From NCBI GenBank assembly GCA_023525975.1, contig CM042021.1, positions 77,817,501 through 77,881,500 on the forward strand: DNA of 64,000 nt. The letters run 5' to 3'. How positions within the stretch are numbered: position 1 is the first letter of the stretch; each line of letters begins with the position of its first letter. A model generated the notes under the pieces. That model did not search any database. It saw nothing but the letters and a program-made list of their open reading frames with translations, and had not been told where the DNA came from. The stretch comes from Smallanthus sonchifolius (taxonomy: Eukaryota > Streptophyta > Magnoliopsida > Asterales > Asteraceae). Below, in pieces: positions 34,538 through 44,622 of this stretch. The position numbers were made by a program, and so were the translations under genes.

Positions 34538-35024
34538 TGTAGGTCCAGGTAACTCAACTACTGATCGGACTCGTAATATGACGTTGCTATAACACGAAGT
34601 GCGGAATCCTTCATGTTAACATTTGTATACTAACCGACAATTGAAACAACATGCGTAAATAAACTTCTCGTTATATTCCAAATTCCATAGAGTTTACAAG
34701 ATAATCGCTTCTGCTCTGTTCTGTTTCTCTCTGCTCTGCTCTCTTGAAACAAACTGTAAACTCTATATTTATAAACACAAGTTCTGATATAAGCGAACTT
34801 ATTAAGTTCGCCTCTAACAGCTTAAGCGAACTTAACAAGATCGCCTCAGTTAGACCTAAGCGAACTTATTAAGTTCGCCTCTGATAGACCAGGCGAACTT
34901 AACAAGTTCGCCTCTAGGCTCACTTGTAAAACACTTAGTAACTTTAGACATTTACATAACAAAAACATAAAGACATAAAATCTAACTATTACAAGCTTTT
35001 GTCATTACAATCTATGTCCTAATA
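34538..35024 (-). repeat. 5' LTR of element B (487 bp)
   Basis: Equal in length to the 3' LTR with about nine differences by eye, including the outer terminus (TATTAGG in place of TGTTAGG on the minus strand) and one palindrome arm (AAGATCGC in place of AAGTTCGC). Confidence 0.95.
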
Positions 35025-35029
35025 AGTAG

Positions 35030-36126
35030 TGTGAAAATATAATTAACATGATTCATCTGTGATGTAAACCCGCGTCTAAGTATGTTTAACATCTATGGTG
35101 AGCTCTATCAAATATAGATTGTGTGATGAATCTTAGATATTTCATGAGATTACCGTCATGGAGAAGTTTTAGCACAATTGGATTGATTTCATGCATATGC
35201 CACAAGCATAGAATTGAAATTTAATTCAGAGATGACCTCCTCTGCTTTGTTTATGCAATGACCTGGACTGTTCATCTCACCTATATAAATGTGTTGATCA
35301 AGTGATCAAAACATGAGTCAATCTTTGCAAATGCAAAGTATTTGAAAGATAAAAATTAAAAAAATTAAAAATATACATATATTAAGGTGTCATCCACTTG
35401 GATATTTTTCTGTGCTAAAACAGCTTCATCACTATAAAGATTGAATGTTTGAATGAAGTCTAGCATGTCTTGATGATAGATAAAGACTTAGATTGTGGGT
35501 AACATGATGATATCTACCAAAAGTACCTTAATCACATGAAATTAGGGACTAAACATGATTTTAGCTTCAAGTCTTATAATATCGGCAACTTAAATTATAT
35601 GCTATGGGGTTTAAATTGCAACACCTTGATAATTCATTATATGATTCCATTTTCTATGATGTCTATAGTTTCATTGCTATTTAATCTTGAAAAAATGAAA
35701 TATAATGAATTATCTAACTGTTTGCAGTTCATGATTAAGGCTGAAATTGATACTAGAACCCATAGAAGTTAGTTCAATGTGTGTGTCACTATCTGGTATG
35801 ATTCCCTTTCTCGCGACTCTTGAACAAAAAGAAGTTGCTTGGTAAATAGCTTTCTGTAAATAACTTTGTTATTTTTCGGTATATTCTAATCTCTGTCTCA
35901 TTTATTAAAAAAAAAATTTGTTTCTAAACTTCCATGAAGTTCACATTTTTATGACTTGGGAAATTAAGTGTTTGAGAATCCTTGAATGTAGACAAATAGT
36001 TCTCTTTCTTATGTCTTGTTCGAGATTAAGTGCAGATATACTAGGCAAGGACTGCAGATACATGCTGGACTTCATGATGTGAGCAGACTTGAAGACAACT
36101 TCTGAAGACTTCTAAAGCTATTGTCA
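35030..36126 (+). other. Post-pol spacer of element C, right part
   Basis: Continues the spacer interrupted by B; it matches A and B in CTGTGATGTAAACCC-like text. I see no ORF that resembles an aORF, so C seems to lack that gene. Confidence 0.6.
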
Positions 36127-36197
36127 AGGGGGAGTCTGTTAGAGCTTATTTGGAAGCATGTGACAAACATCTTTAGAGCTGTTGTCAAGGGGGAGTC
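36127..36197 (+). repeat. Duplicated polypurine tract and LTR start, 60-bp offset
   Basis: CAAGGGGGAGTCTGTT occurs at 36126-36141 and again at 36186-36201. The second copy starts the LTR that pairs with the 5' LTR; the first is followed by TAGAGCTTATTTGGAAGC and resembles an alternative LTR start. Confidence 0.75.
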
Positions 36198-36616
36198 TGT
36201 TGGAGCATGTTTTGTGACAAGCAGCTTGAAGATTGTTTGTAGTTTATGAGAGTCGTTTTTATCTGATCGAGCTATATATTCGAGTCTTTGTTCATGTGTG
36301 TTTTTGGGTTGTTTTAGTGGATGTGTACTTAGCAAGTACGCAGGGAGAGTTTGTCCTGCGTACTTAGCAAGTACGCAACCTGAGTCTGTGAGTATTAATA
36401 GCTGTTAGGGTTCTTGTAGAAAATTGGTCTGAACAAGTTCTTGAGAGAAAACCCTTTGTAATCAGTTGTTTGATGCAAATAGACAAAGTTTTATATACTT
36501 GTGTTTGTTCTCATCGTATCTAGTCATCTTGTTCAAGCTAATCACAGAGGATTCCGCACTCTGTTGATTGGTTTCATCTCCTATACGTCAATCGATCTAA
36601 CACCAGGGGACCTACA
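36198..36616 (+). repeat. 3' LTR of element C (419 bp)
   Basis: TGTTGGAGCATG...GGGGACCTACA, same length as the 5' LTR, followed by the TSD GCCTA (36617-36621). Confidence 0.9.
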
Positions 36617-36621
36617 GCCTA

Positions 36622-36770
36622 ACTGGTGAAACAGGCACAACCACAAGCTCGTTACTGATAGTATCGATAACTGGGCTATTAGCCACTGGGGTAGGCACAA
36701 CATCAATAGGAGCCTCTTCAACCCTTGACTCTACAATAAGAGCATGTTCAACTGGTTCCTTGGCAACAGG
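36622..36770 (-). pseudogene. Element F ORF, middle segment
   Basis: A Val/Pro/Glu-rich piece (EPVEHALIVESRVEEAPIDV) between the insertion points of K and C. Its frame joins both neighbours when the two insertions and one TSD copy each are left out. Confidence 0.55.
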
Positions 36771-37279
36771 TGTTGGGTATAGAAATGAGACTGATGCTGT
36801 CAATAGAAACTACAGTATCAAAACTAGTAGTTTCGGTTGAACTTTTGTTGAATCAAAACTAGTAGCTTCGGTTGAACATTTGTTCAATCGAAACTACCTA
36901 GTTTCGATGCCTGTTTTTCAGGCCTGTTTGGCAGGTGGCTTGGAAAACAAGGCACATGAGGCCTCCTATATATAGTAGAATACCCATTAGGAGTGAGTGT
37001 GTCTGTGGAGGGAATCACCACCCTAGGGGGAGCTCACCCTGGGTGAGACTAATTGTTAGTGTATGATCGAGCGTTTATTTTCATTTCAATCAAAGAATCA
37101 TACGTTTTATGCTTTCAATTATATGTTCTTTTCATTTCAATCAAAGAATCATACGTTTTATGCTTTCAATTATATGTTCTTTTCATTTTCATACGTTTTA
37201 TGATTCCCGCACCCGTCTCTACCATTTTCATATGTTTATGTTTGTGTATGTGTTCTCTCAGGTCTGCTCAGGACCTACA
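36771..37279 (+). repeat. Solo copia-type LTR K (509 bp)
   Basis: TGTTGGGTATAG...CAGGACCTACA with perfect TSD ACAGG at 36766-36770 and 37280-37284. A TATA-like CTATATATAG lies at 36963-36972. Upstream of it, 36820-36905 carries imperfect palindromes such as TTCGGTTGAACA with TGTTCAATCGAA. 37081-37200 is a 51-bp tandem repeat (two units and part of a third). No internal region is left. Confidence 0.85.
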
Positions 37280-37284
37280 ACAGG

Positions 37285-37470
37285 TTCGTCTTCTTCTTTG
37301 TCCTCAGATTCTTCCAACCACCCATTCCCATAATATGGAATTGTTGGTTCATTAGCATAGTCGGGCATTGGTGCGAAACCAAAGACTGAATCTTGTGACA
37401 TGGGTGAGACTGGAGAAAACTCAGGCTCACTATCAGATGAGATCGAGATAACAGGAGATGAAGGAGTCAT
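37285..37470 (-). pseudogene. Element F ORF, N-terminal segment
   Basis: ATG at 37470 (MTPSSPVISISSDSEPEF), 239 bp downstream of the PBS of F, so this is the first ORF of the element and may stand in for gag. The sequence is Ser/Pro/Glu-rich and acidic (EESEDKEEDEPV), with no zinc knuckle or gag domain that I recognise. It is cut by K. The whole F ORF was about 280 codons. Confidence 0.5.
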
Positions 37471-37708
37471 CTTTGACAATGAATATTTATCCAAAGTAAA
37501 TGTCTTATCTTATATGTAAGCACATACTTATGCAAACAAGTAAAGCACCTATGGTAACAAGAAGGATCACTTTATATGGCCAAATAATAACACATGTGCC
37601 TAACTAGGATGCACGTGGTAAGAAACGTCTTTTTACCCAAAAACATTTTATTCAAAAGTTATAGTCTAGATTTTTAAGAAAATGTTTTCTAGTTCGCTAT
37701 AACCATTG

Positions 37709-37720
37709 GCTCTGATACCA
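37709..37720 (-). other. Primer-binding site of element F
   Basis: The minus strand reads TGGTATCAGAGC, five bases after the LTR end, establishing that F is an LTR element on the minus strand. Confidence 0.75.
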
Positions 37721-38329
37721 ACTTCTGTCACACCACGAAAACGACGATTGCAGTGGAATACGAGACGTAAGCATGGTGATAACAAAGTTGGAAACCATAT
37801 GATATATAGGCAAACATAATTAAGCATTGATTACTAAAATAAAAGTAGTTAAGAATTACAATCATCCATAATGAGTTTTGAAACTAAAAATTGAAATTGT
37901 TTAAGTGTTTGGACCCAAAACAAGTGGATCCCAAAAGAAAACAAGTTTGTCCCAACAAAAGTCCAATGCATGACTTTTGCCCCAAAAGACTCGATTCATT
38001 CCCGCGTGTCCATCTAAGTACCTGAAAAACATGCTTAAAAACATCAACATAAAGTTGAGCGGGTTTCACAGATTTTAAAAATAAACAAACGAATATAACG
38101 AACTATCATGTAACTTAGACAAATATGTGATAAGTTGTAAAGTAGCTAAGGATACAACAATGACAGTACCTAGAGCCTATAATCAAACCGAGACACGAAT
38201 CAATAATATAACATGTCCCCATGAATCTTTCAAAATATATCCTCTCGTACGAATGACCGATCAACGCTATTGATCATGAGAGTAGGTAGTCATCCCAAAC
38301 AGAAATATCAATATACCCTGCGGCCTACA

Positions 38330-39804
38330 TGTCACACCTGTAACACAGCACAATCATCTACCAGAGCAGTACCTCCAACAATTATGTTCCCAAGTAAGAG
38401 CGACGAGTATAGGAGAGATTTATACACCGCTCTTTCCTAGACAGAACATCCCGTTCGTCAGATAACTACATACCGGTTGAAGGTCGCCTTCTAGTTACGG
38501 TGACGGTGATACCAAAAACACACAGCGGAAGACTTAACATCATACCTTATTTCATTTCATAACATAACGTTTGTACAATAGGGACTGACTGGGAAAATAC
38601 AACATAAACAACTCTGTACTTATAGCTCACGAAGAATCAGGCCATCCACTCAGGCATTATGGTCACCCAGGGACCTGCCCTCAGTCATCCCTATATCCAA
38701 CATCTGTAAATCCTCTTGACTGCCAACTACAAGCTAGGGTTCACCAATGCTCAAAACATTTGAAAAACATTTTGGATCAACTTACGCTAGTGAGTTCGTA
38801 AACAAAATAATATTTACGGTTATCTTTGATACAGGGATGAATGCCCCGTATGGGTCTTACAACCATTCCCTCCAATCCATCACCCAGTAAGCTCTGCTTT
38901 ACTCGGGTTCTAAGTCTACAACATACATATATACGGAGACCTTATGGCACGCTGGTCCCATACATACCAGATTTAAAATAAGAGGATCGGTCTTATCCCT
39001 AGGTCCCACCCCAATCATGGCCATTATAAGTACTTATTATAGGATATATGCACGGATAGTATTGGGATCTCAGATAAAAATCATTTACAAAATATTTCAT
39101 AGAGCACAGTTCAGAGGAACTCACCTCAAGCAAAACCTCCTCCTGTATCGAATATAACAATCAACACTTTGACAGAACCCTAGATCATATTCGACATTAT
39201 CATAATCAATATCCTTATATTAGGTTTAAACGAAGAAACCTCAGGGTGTTAAGAAACCTTACCTCGGTACTATCAACGGCAGTTTTGCGGAGGAATTGCG
39301 AGAAATCGGATATTTAAGAGTAGACCGAAACCTCGGGAATCAAGCTACCAGAGCTCTAGTGTGTGTTAGTGAAGGTGAGAGAGTGTGCTAAAGTCCGAAA
39401 TCGAGCTATCTATTTATAGGCTGATTTTAGTCCCATATCGGACCGACATGTAGGGGTATATCGGTCCGATATCACCCTGCATGCGTCAGCCCTACACGCG
39501 TCGCTCTCACATTGGACCCACGTGATTCTTGCTGCTAGCGGACTGTTATGGTTCAGGATAGCGGTCCGCTATCGAGCCACGCGTCAAAATTCAACCGATG
39601 AGTCTTAGGACACGTGACCTGGTTCATGCCTTTTTCAACACATATCAGACCGATATGTATTGGATGTCGGTCCGACATCCGTCCCATTTTCAGAATTTTC
39701 ACTTTTAGTCCTCCCTCTTTGGAGAACATGCAGTTTAACCCATGAACTTTGTCTTTTGATACTTTTAGCCTTCATTTTTACTTGGGAAATATCTAGGTGT
39801 TACA
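38330..39804 (-). repeat. 3' LTR of gypsy element E
   Basis: Minus strand TGTAACACCTAGATATTTCCC...GGTGTGACA. TATA box at 39411-39420. Five palindromes lie upstream of it (39435-39449, 39458-39472, 39557-39573, 39641-39657, 39662-39680). Donor-like AGGTGAGTT at 39126-39118. Confidence 0.92.
39434..39680. repeat. Palindromes with a fixed core in the U3 of element E
   Basis: ATATCGGTCCGATAT, GATAGCGGTCCGCTATC and GGATGTCGGTCCGACATCC are perfect palindromes around one T; the core CGG-T-CCG is constant while outer arm bases change in pairs. The same set recurs in the other LTR (about 45720-45970). Confidence 0.85.
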
Positions 39805-39879
39805 AATCCCCTCTCCTTAAAAGAATTTCGTCCTCGAAATTCAAGATCAATTAAATAGATGAGGATACTTAGCTTTCAT

Positions 39880-41239
39880 CTATTCTGTTAATTCCAATGT
39901 CTGACCGGCGCCTTCCCGACCTTGCCACTGTACCAGTACCATCGGTACAATTTTCCTTCTTAACTTTCGGTCTTGTGTTCCTAATATTTTAATGGGTTGC
40001 TTGATGAATTGGAGTTTATCATTGACGTATACATCATCTAATGAGATTGCCTGATCGGGATCTGCTAAGCACTTACGTAAACATGACACGTGAAACGTGT
40101 TATGAATATCCTGCAATGTTTCAAGCAATTCAAGTTTATATGCTACAACTCCAATTCTTTCTATGATTTTATAAGGCCTAATATACATTGGCCCTAATTT
40201 TCCATGTTTCCTGAAACGTACAACACCTTTCCAAGATGATACTTTGAACAGAACATAGTCGCCTACTTGGAATTCTAACGGTCGTCGTCGTTTATCTTCA
40301 TAACTCTTTTGTCGATCTTGTGAAGCTTTCAACCGTTGCTTGATCTGGATTATTTTATCAGTTGTTTCCTGTAAGATTTCTGGCCCAGGTAGTTAGGTAT
40401 CTCCTATTTCAGTGCAACAAATTGGAGTTCTACATTTCCTACCGTATAAGGCTTCAAATGGTGCAACTTTTATACTTAAATGGTAGTTGTTGTTGTAAGA
40501 AAATTCTATCAATGGAAGATGATTATCCCAGCTACCTCCAAAATCTATTGCACAAGCCCTCAGCATGTTTCTAGGGTTTAGATTGTTCTTTCACTTTGTC
40601 CATCAGTTTGCAGATGATATGTTGTACTCATGTTAATTCGTGTCCCCAACTCATTCTGGAAACTAGTCTAGAATCTGGAAGTGAACCGACTATCTCTAAC
40701 AGAGATAATAGATAGCGGTATATCATGGCGGCTTACAATTTCATTGATATAGAGTCGGGCTAGTTTATCCATTGAATAATTCTTACTGATAGGAATGAAG
40801 TGTGTCGATTTGGTTAGTCTATCAACCATAACCCAAATAGCATCACGCCCTTTCTGGGTTCTCGGCAGTTTTGTGACAAAATCCATAGTAATCCTATCCC
40901 ATTTCCACACAGGTATCTCCCACTGTTGCAGTTGACCTGCGGGTTTCTGATGTTCGATTTTGACTTGAAGGCAAGTTAGACATTTTTCTATATATTGAAC
41001 TATGGATCTCTTCATATTCGGCCACCAATAATGACTTTTCAATCCCATGGTACATTTTATCAGCTCTAGGATGTATCGAGTATTTGGATTTGTGAGCTTC
41101 ATCCATTATCTTCATTTCGATTTCCCCAAGTCTAGGAATCCAAATTCTGCTACCGAATCGTAGAATTCCATTATCGCCTTTGGTTAGTAACTTTTCTTTA
41201 CCAACCATGCACTCATTCTTGATGTTATCTTCTTGTAGT
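39880..41239 (-). pseudogene. pol: gypsy integrase of element E, frameshifted, with chromodomain-like tail
   Basis: The zinc-binding region (from about 41160) is split by a frameshift near 41040-41100. The core in 41102-40668 has TMDFVTKLPRT (first catalytic Asp) and SVRDSRFTSRF, where the usual SDR has become SVR, so a catalytic Asp appears lost. The frame 40332-39880 holds the GPY/F-type module (GPMYIRPYKIIERIG, NTFHVSCLRKCL) and a tail EGAGQTLELTE like the chromodomain-related end of Tekay integrases. Confidence 0.85.
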
Positions 41240-42600
41240 GCTCGGGTTTGAGTTTCCTTGATTTGATCCATCCAATCTATCTTGATTTCTAACCTTAAGG
41301 CTCTTATCTTGATACGCTTAATTCTTTCCTTCCAACTTAATGCATCAGCTACAACATTAGCTTTACCGGGATGGTATTTAATCTCACAGTCATAATCATT
41401 AATGAGTTCCATCCATCTCCTTTGTCTCATATTCAATTCATTCTGATTGAATATATGCTTGAGACTTTTGTGGTCTGTATATGTTATACACTTAGTACCA
41501 TACAGATAGTGTCTCCAAATTTATATAGCAAACACTATGGTACCAAGTTTGAGATTGTGTGTGGTATAGTTCTTCTCATGAACTTTAAGTTGTCGTGATG
41601 CATAGGCTATCACCTTTTCTTGCTGCATCAATACACAACCTAGACTTATTCGGGAAGCATCACAATAGATGACGAAGTCATCATTTCCTTCGGGTAAAGC
41701 TAAGATCGGTGTTGAACTAAGTTTCAGCTTAAGGGTTTTGAATGCCTCCTCTTGTTTCTAACTCTAGCCAAACTTCACAGAATTATGAGTTAAGGTAGTT
41801 AATGGAGTAGCAATCTTAGATAAGTCTTGTATAAACCTTCGGTAGTATCCGGCTAGACCAAGAAAGCTCCGAACTTCAGTCGGTGTCTTTGGGGTTTCCC
41901 ATTTCATTATTGCTTCGATCTTAGCTGGATCTACTTGAATTCCCCGATGGTTTATAACATGCCACAAGAATTTTGTTTTCAAAACTCACATTTGGAAAAC
42001 TTAGCATACAACTTCTCTTTTCTAAGAGTTTCCAGGATTATCTGAAGATGTTTGGCATGTGCTTCTTGAGTTTGAGAGTAGACAAGGATATCGTCTATGA
42101 ACACTATAAAGAATTTGTCAAAGAATGGTTTACAAACTCGGTTCATTCGGTCCATAAATGATGCGGGGGCATTCGTTAGACCAAATGATATAACTAAGAA
42201 TGCATAGTGTCAATATCGGGTTCTAAAAGCTGTCTTAGGTACATCTTCTCCCTGTACCTTTAACTAGTGATATCCTGATCTAAGATCAATCTTATAGAAG
42301 TATTTTGCTCCTTGTAACTGATCGAACAAATCATCTATTCTAGGCAGTGGATACTTTTTATTTACAGTGATTTTTTTAGTTCTCGATAATCTATACACAT
42401 CTGAATGCTTCCGTCCTTCTTTACAAACAACACTGGTGCTCCCCAAGGCAAAGTACTTGGAAGTATAAAACCTATGTCCAATAGTTCTTGAATTTGTTTG
42501 CTCAGCTCTTTCAATTCAGACGGTGCTAGACTATATGGTGCCTTAGCCATGGGTTTAGCTCCGGGAATGAGGTCGATTCGGAATTCAATTTGTCTATCTT
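41240..42600 (-). pseudogene. pol: gypsy reverse transcriptase/RNase H of element E, multiply broken
   Basis: RT motifs: GFILPSTLPWGAPVLFVKKD, CIDYRELKK, PLPRIDDLFDQLQGA, KIDLRSGYH and FIDDILVYS (FIDD for the usual YIDD). The frame shifts near 42360-42400 and stops occur near 42264, 41990 and 41764. WETPKTPTEVRSFLGLAGYY begins the connection region, and the RNase H part down to about 41360 is full of stops. Confidence 0.88.
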
Positions 42601-42868
42601 GTTGTAGACCAGGTAATTCTTCCGGAAATACATCCGGGTGATCGCATACTATTGGAATGTCCGCAGTCTACCGTTCGGGTTTTGAATCTAAAGCATGAAC
42701 TAAAAATACACTACATCCTGTATTCACACATTTCCTAGCCTTGGCTACATAAATTGTTTTAATCTTATTCTCATCACTGTTGCATTATATTAACATAGAC
42801 TCTCTATTAGGCCTACAAATCCTAACAGTCCATTGGTCACAATCGATCTGAGCATGACATTAGTTCAA

Positions 42869-43400
42869 CTAATCCATTCCAATGATAACATCGTACTTGC
42901 TCATACTCATTGGCATTAATTCAATCACTGAATTTTCGTTGCCTAGAGTTATCTTGCAATTCGCATACGATTCAGTTATCCTAATTTGCTCACCACTTGT
43001 CGTCTCAACTACGTAAGCACACTCAAGTGGGGTAGGTTTTATGCCTAAATGCAAACTAAAGGCATCTGAAACAAAACTTCTATTCGCTCCCTTATCGGAT
43101 TGAATTTTAGCATAAAAATCATTAACTAGGAATGTACCAGCTACCACTTTGGCATTGTCATTCCTCTTTCCTTCACCTATCACAAACACCCGACCTTTAG
43201 CCCCTCCTCCGGGCTTCTGCTGAGCGGGTTTTGTATAATTCCTTGCCAGATGCCCCATTTCATTTCAATTAAAACATCTAAGGGATGGACAATACATTGC
43301 AGTATGCCCTGTCTTCTGGAATTTGTAACATCACATTTCCTGAGGATTTTTTACTGGATTATATCCCTCTCTCCTAGGGAACTTGAAATTTCTTGGTTTG
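42869..43400 (-). pseudogene. pol: gypsy zinc knuckle and protease of element E
   Basis: Remnants of a CCHC knuckle near 43260-43330 (an in-frame stop precedes MGHLARN), then the retroviral-type protease GANRSFVSDAFS, LGIKPTPLE, LMPMSMSKYDVIIGMD. The active-site triad reads DKG where DSG is expected, so even the intact frame would give inactive protease. Confidence 0.8.
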
Positions 43401-43418
43401 AACCGATACATAATTTCC

Positions 43419-44360
43419 TCACTCTTCCTCTTTGTTTCTACTGGTTTTTATCTCTGCCACCTTCTCAGCCTTATCCTTGGTTTCTTGAGTTGCCACGCCA
43501 TCGTAAACCGTGGCACTTAATGCTAAAGCTGCATCCATTGTTTGAGGTGTAGAGGTTTTCACCAAGGTAAGCACCTTGAGTGGCAAACCCCTAATAAAAT
43601 GTTTGATTCTTCGGGGTTCGGGTGTCACCAGATGTGGCATAAGTTTAGACATCTCATCAAACTTTGTCGCATACTCCTGATGCGTCATAGTTCCAGCCTC
43701 CAAACACTGAAACTCTTCCTCAATCTTATCCAACTTGTTGTGTGGACAGAAACGCTGTAGAACTAATTCCTTGAACTCGTTCCATTTCATGTTGTCTATA
43801 GCCTGCTCCCCTCTAGCTTGCTTCACAGATTCCCACCAATCTAATGAGGTGGTTTCCAAGGAATTGGTAGCAAACATGACTGCCTGATCGCTTCTACATT
43901 CACTGTATTTGATCACAACTTCCATCTTTGTGATCTATTGAGTAGTATCGATAGCTCCTTTCTTGCCCTCGAATGACTTGGGTTTGCACCCTTCGAAGGA
44001 TTTGTAGTTGCATCCTTCGTGATTCTCAGTTCTCGTTACTGAGCTAGTATTGGCGTTTCCATTTGCACCTCCGGTATTATTATTGGTTCCTCCTCCAACA
44101 TTCCTAGTACCCATTCTTCTTGAAAGAACTTCGTCTAACAATCCGGGTAGTGTGTTTCGTAAAGCTTTAGTCACTTCACTGGCCAATGCATCTTAGAACT
44201 GTGCCTCGGACATAACTACTTCTTCAGTATGAGTATCGGTGTTATGTCGTTCTCGTTTGTTTCGTGATGATCGTTAGTATTAGTGTTATTTTCAGACTGC
44301 CTACGAGCCCTAGTGACCGGAGTAGGACCTGTTCCTCTACCTCTTCCTCGTCCAAGCATC
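43419..44360 (-). pseudogene. gag: gypsy gag of element E
   Basis: ATG at 44360 (MLGRGRGRGTGPTPVTRARR). A frameshift occurs near 44215, an in-frame stop near 44195 and another at 43935-43937. The retrotransposon gag domain follows (SLDWWESVKQARG, FKELVLQRFCPHNKLDKIEEEF, MTHQEYATKFDEMSKLMP) to 43419. Confidence 0.85.
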
Positions 44361-44607
44361 GTAACCTACGTACACAGATGTATGATATCATAAGTCGTAT
44401 AAACGGTTATGATCCAGAAAATCAGAAATTAAAGACATTTGACCAAGAAAGAACTTAATATCTGTTTTCTCGACATCTCCTATTATATTTATAATGATAA
44501 TCAACATCTCAACTTATATCCTGTTGGCATTCCAGATATTCTTAGAGCTCTTAGTTTAAGTCTAGATACTAATATTTCCTATTAGTATCTAAATCCCTTA
44601 AATTGCG

Positions 44608-44619
44608 GCTCTGATACCA
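44608..44619 (-). other. Primer-binding site of element E
   Basis: The minus strand reads TGGTATCAGAGC, three bases from the LTR. Confidence 0.88.
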
Positions 44620-44622
44620 ACT

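Larger units (their letters stand above)
19153..35024 (-). mobile_element. Full-length SIRE element B, 15.9 kb including nested solo LTR H
   Basis: Two 487-bp LTRs (19153-19639 and 34538-35024) bound the element, and identical 5-bp flanks AGTAG stand at 19148-19152 and 35025-35029. By eye the LTRs differ at about nine positions, so the insertion is fairly recent. On the minus strand: 5' LTR, PBS, leader, gag, pol, 2.2 kb spacer, aORF, polypurine tract, 3' LTR. Gag, pol and aORF all carry stops or frameshifts. It sits in the post-pol spacer of element C. Confidence 0.95.
14664..36616 (+). mobile_element. Copia element C with an inverted extra LTR at its left end (contains B)
   Basis: The unit is bounded by identical 5-bp flanks GCCTA at 14659-14663 and 36617-36621. 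It reads: inverted LTR (14664-15080), inverted polypurine tract, 18-bp spacer, polypurine tract, LTR (15197-15615), PBS, gag, remnant of pol, spacer, polypurine tract, LTR (36198-36616). Both outer ends are therefore U5 ends (TGTAGG... and ...CCTACA) instead of one U3 and one U5 end. Leaving out the unit and one TSD restores the frame of the F ORF, which supports a single insertion event. Pol is missing, so the element needed helper proteins. Element B lies in the post-pol spacer. Confidence 0.8.
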
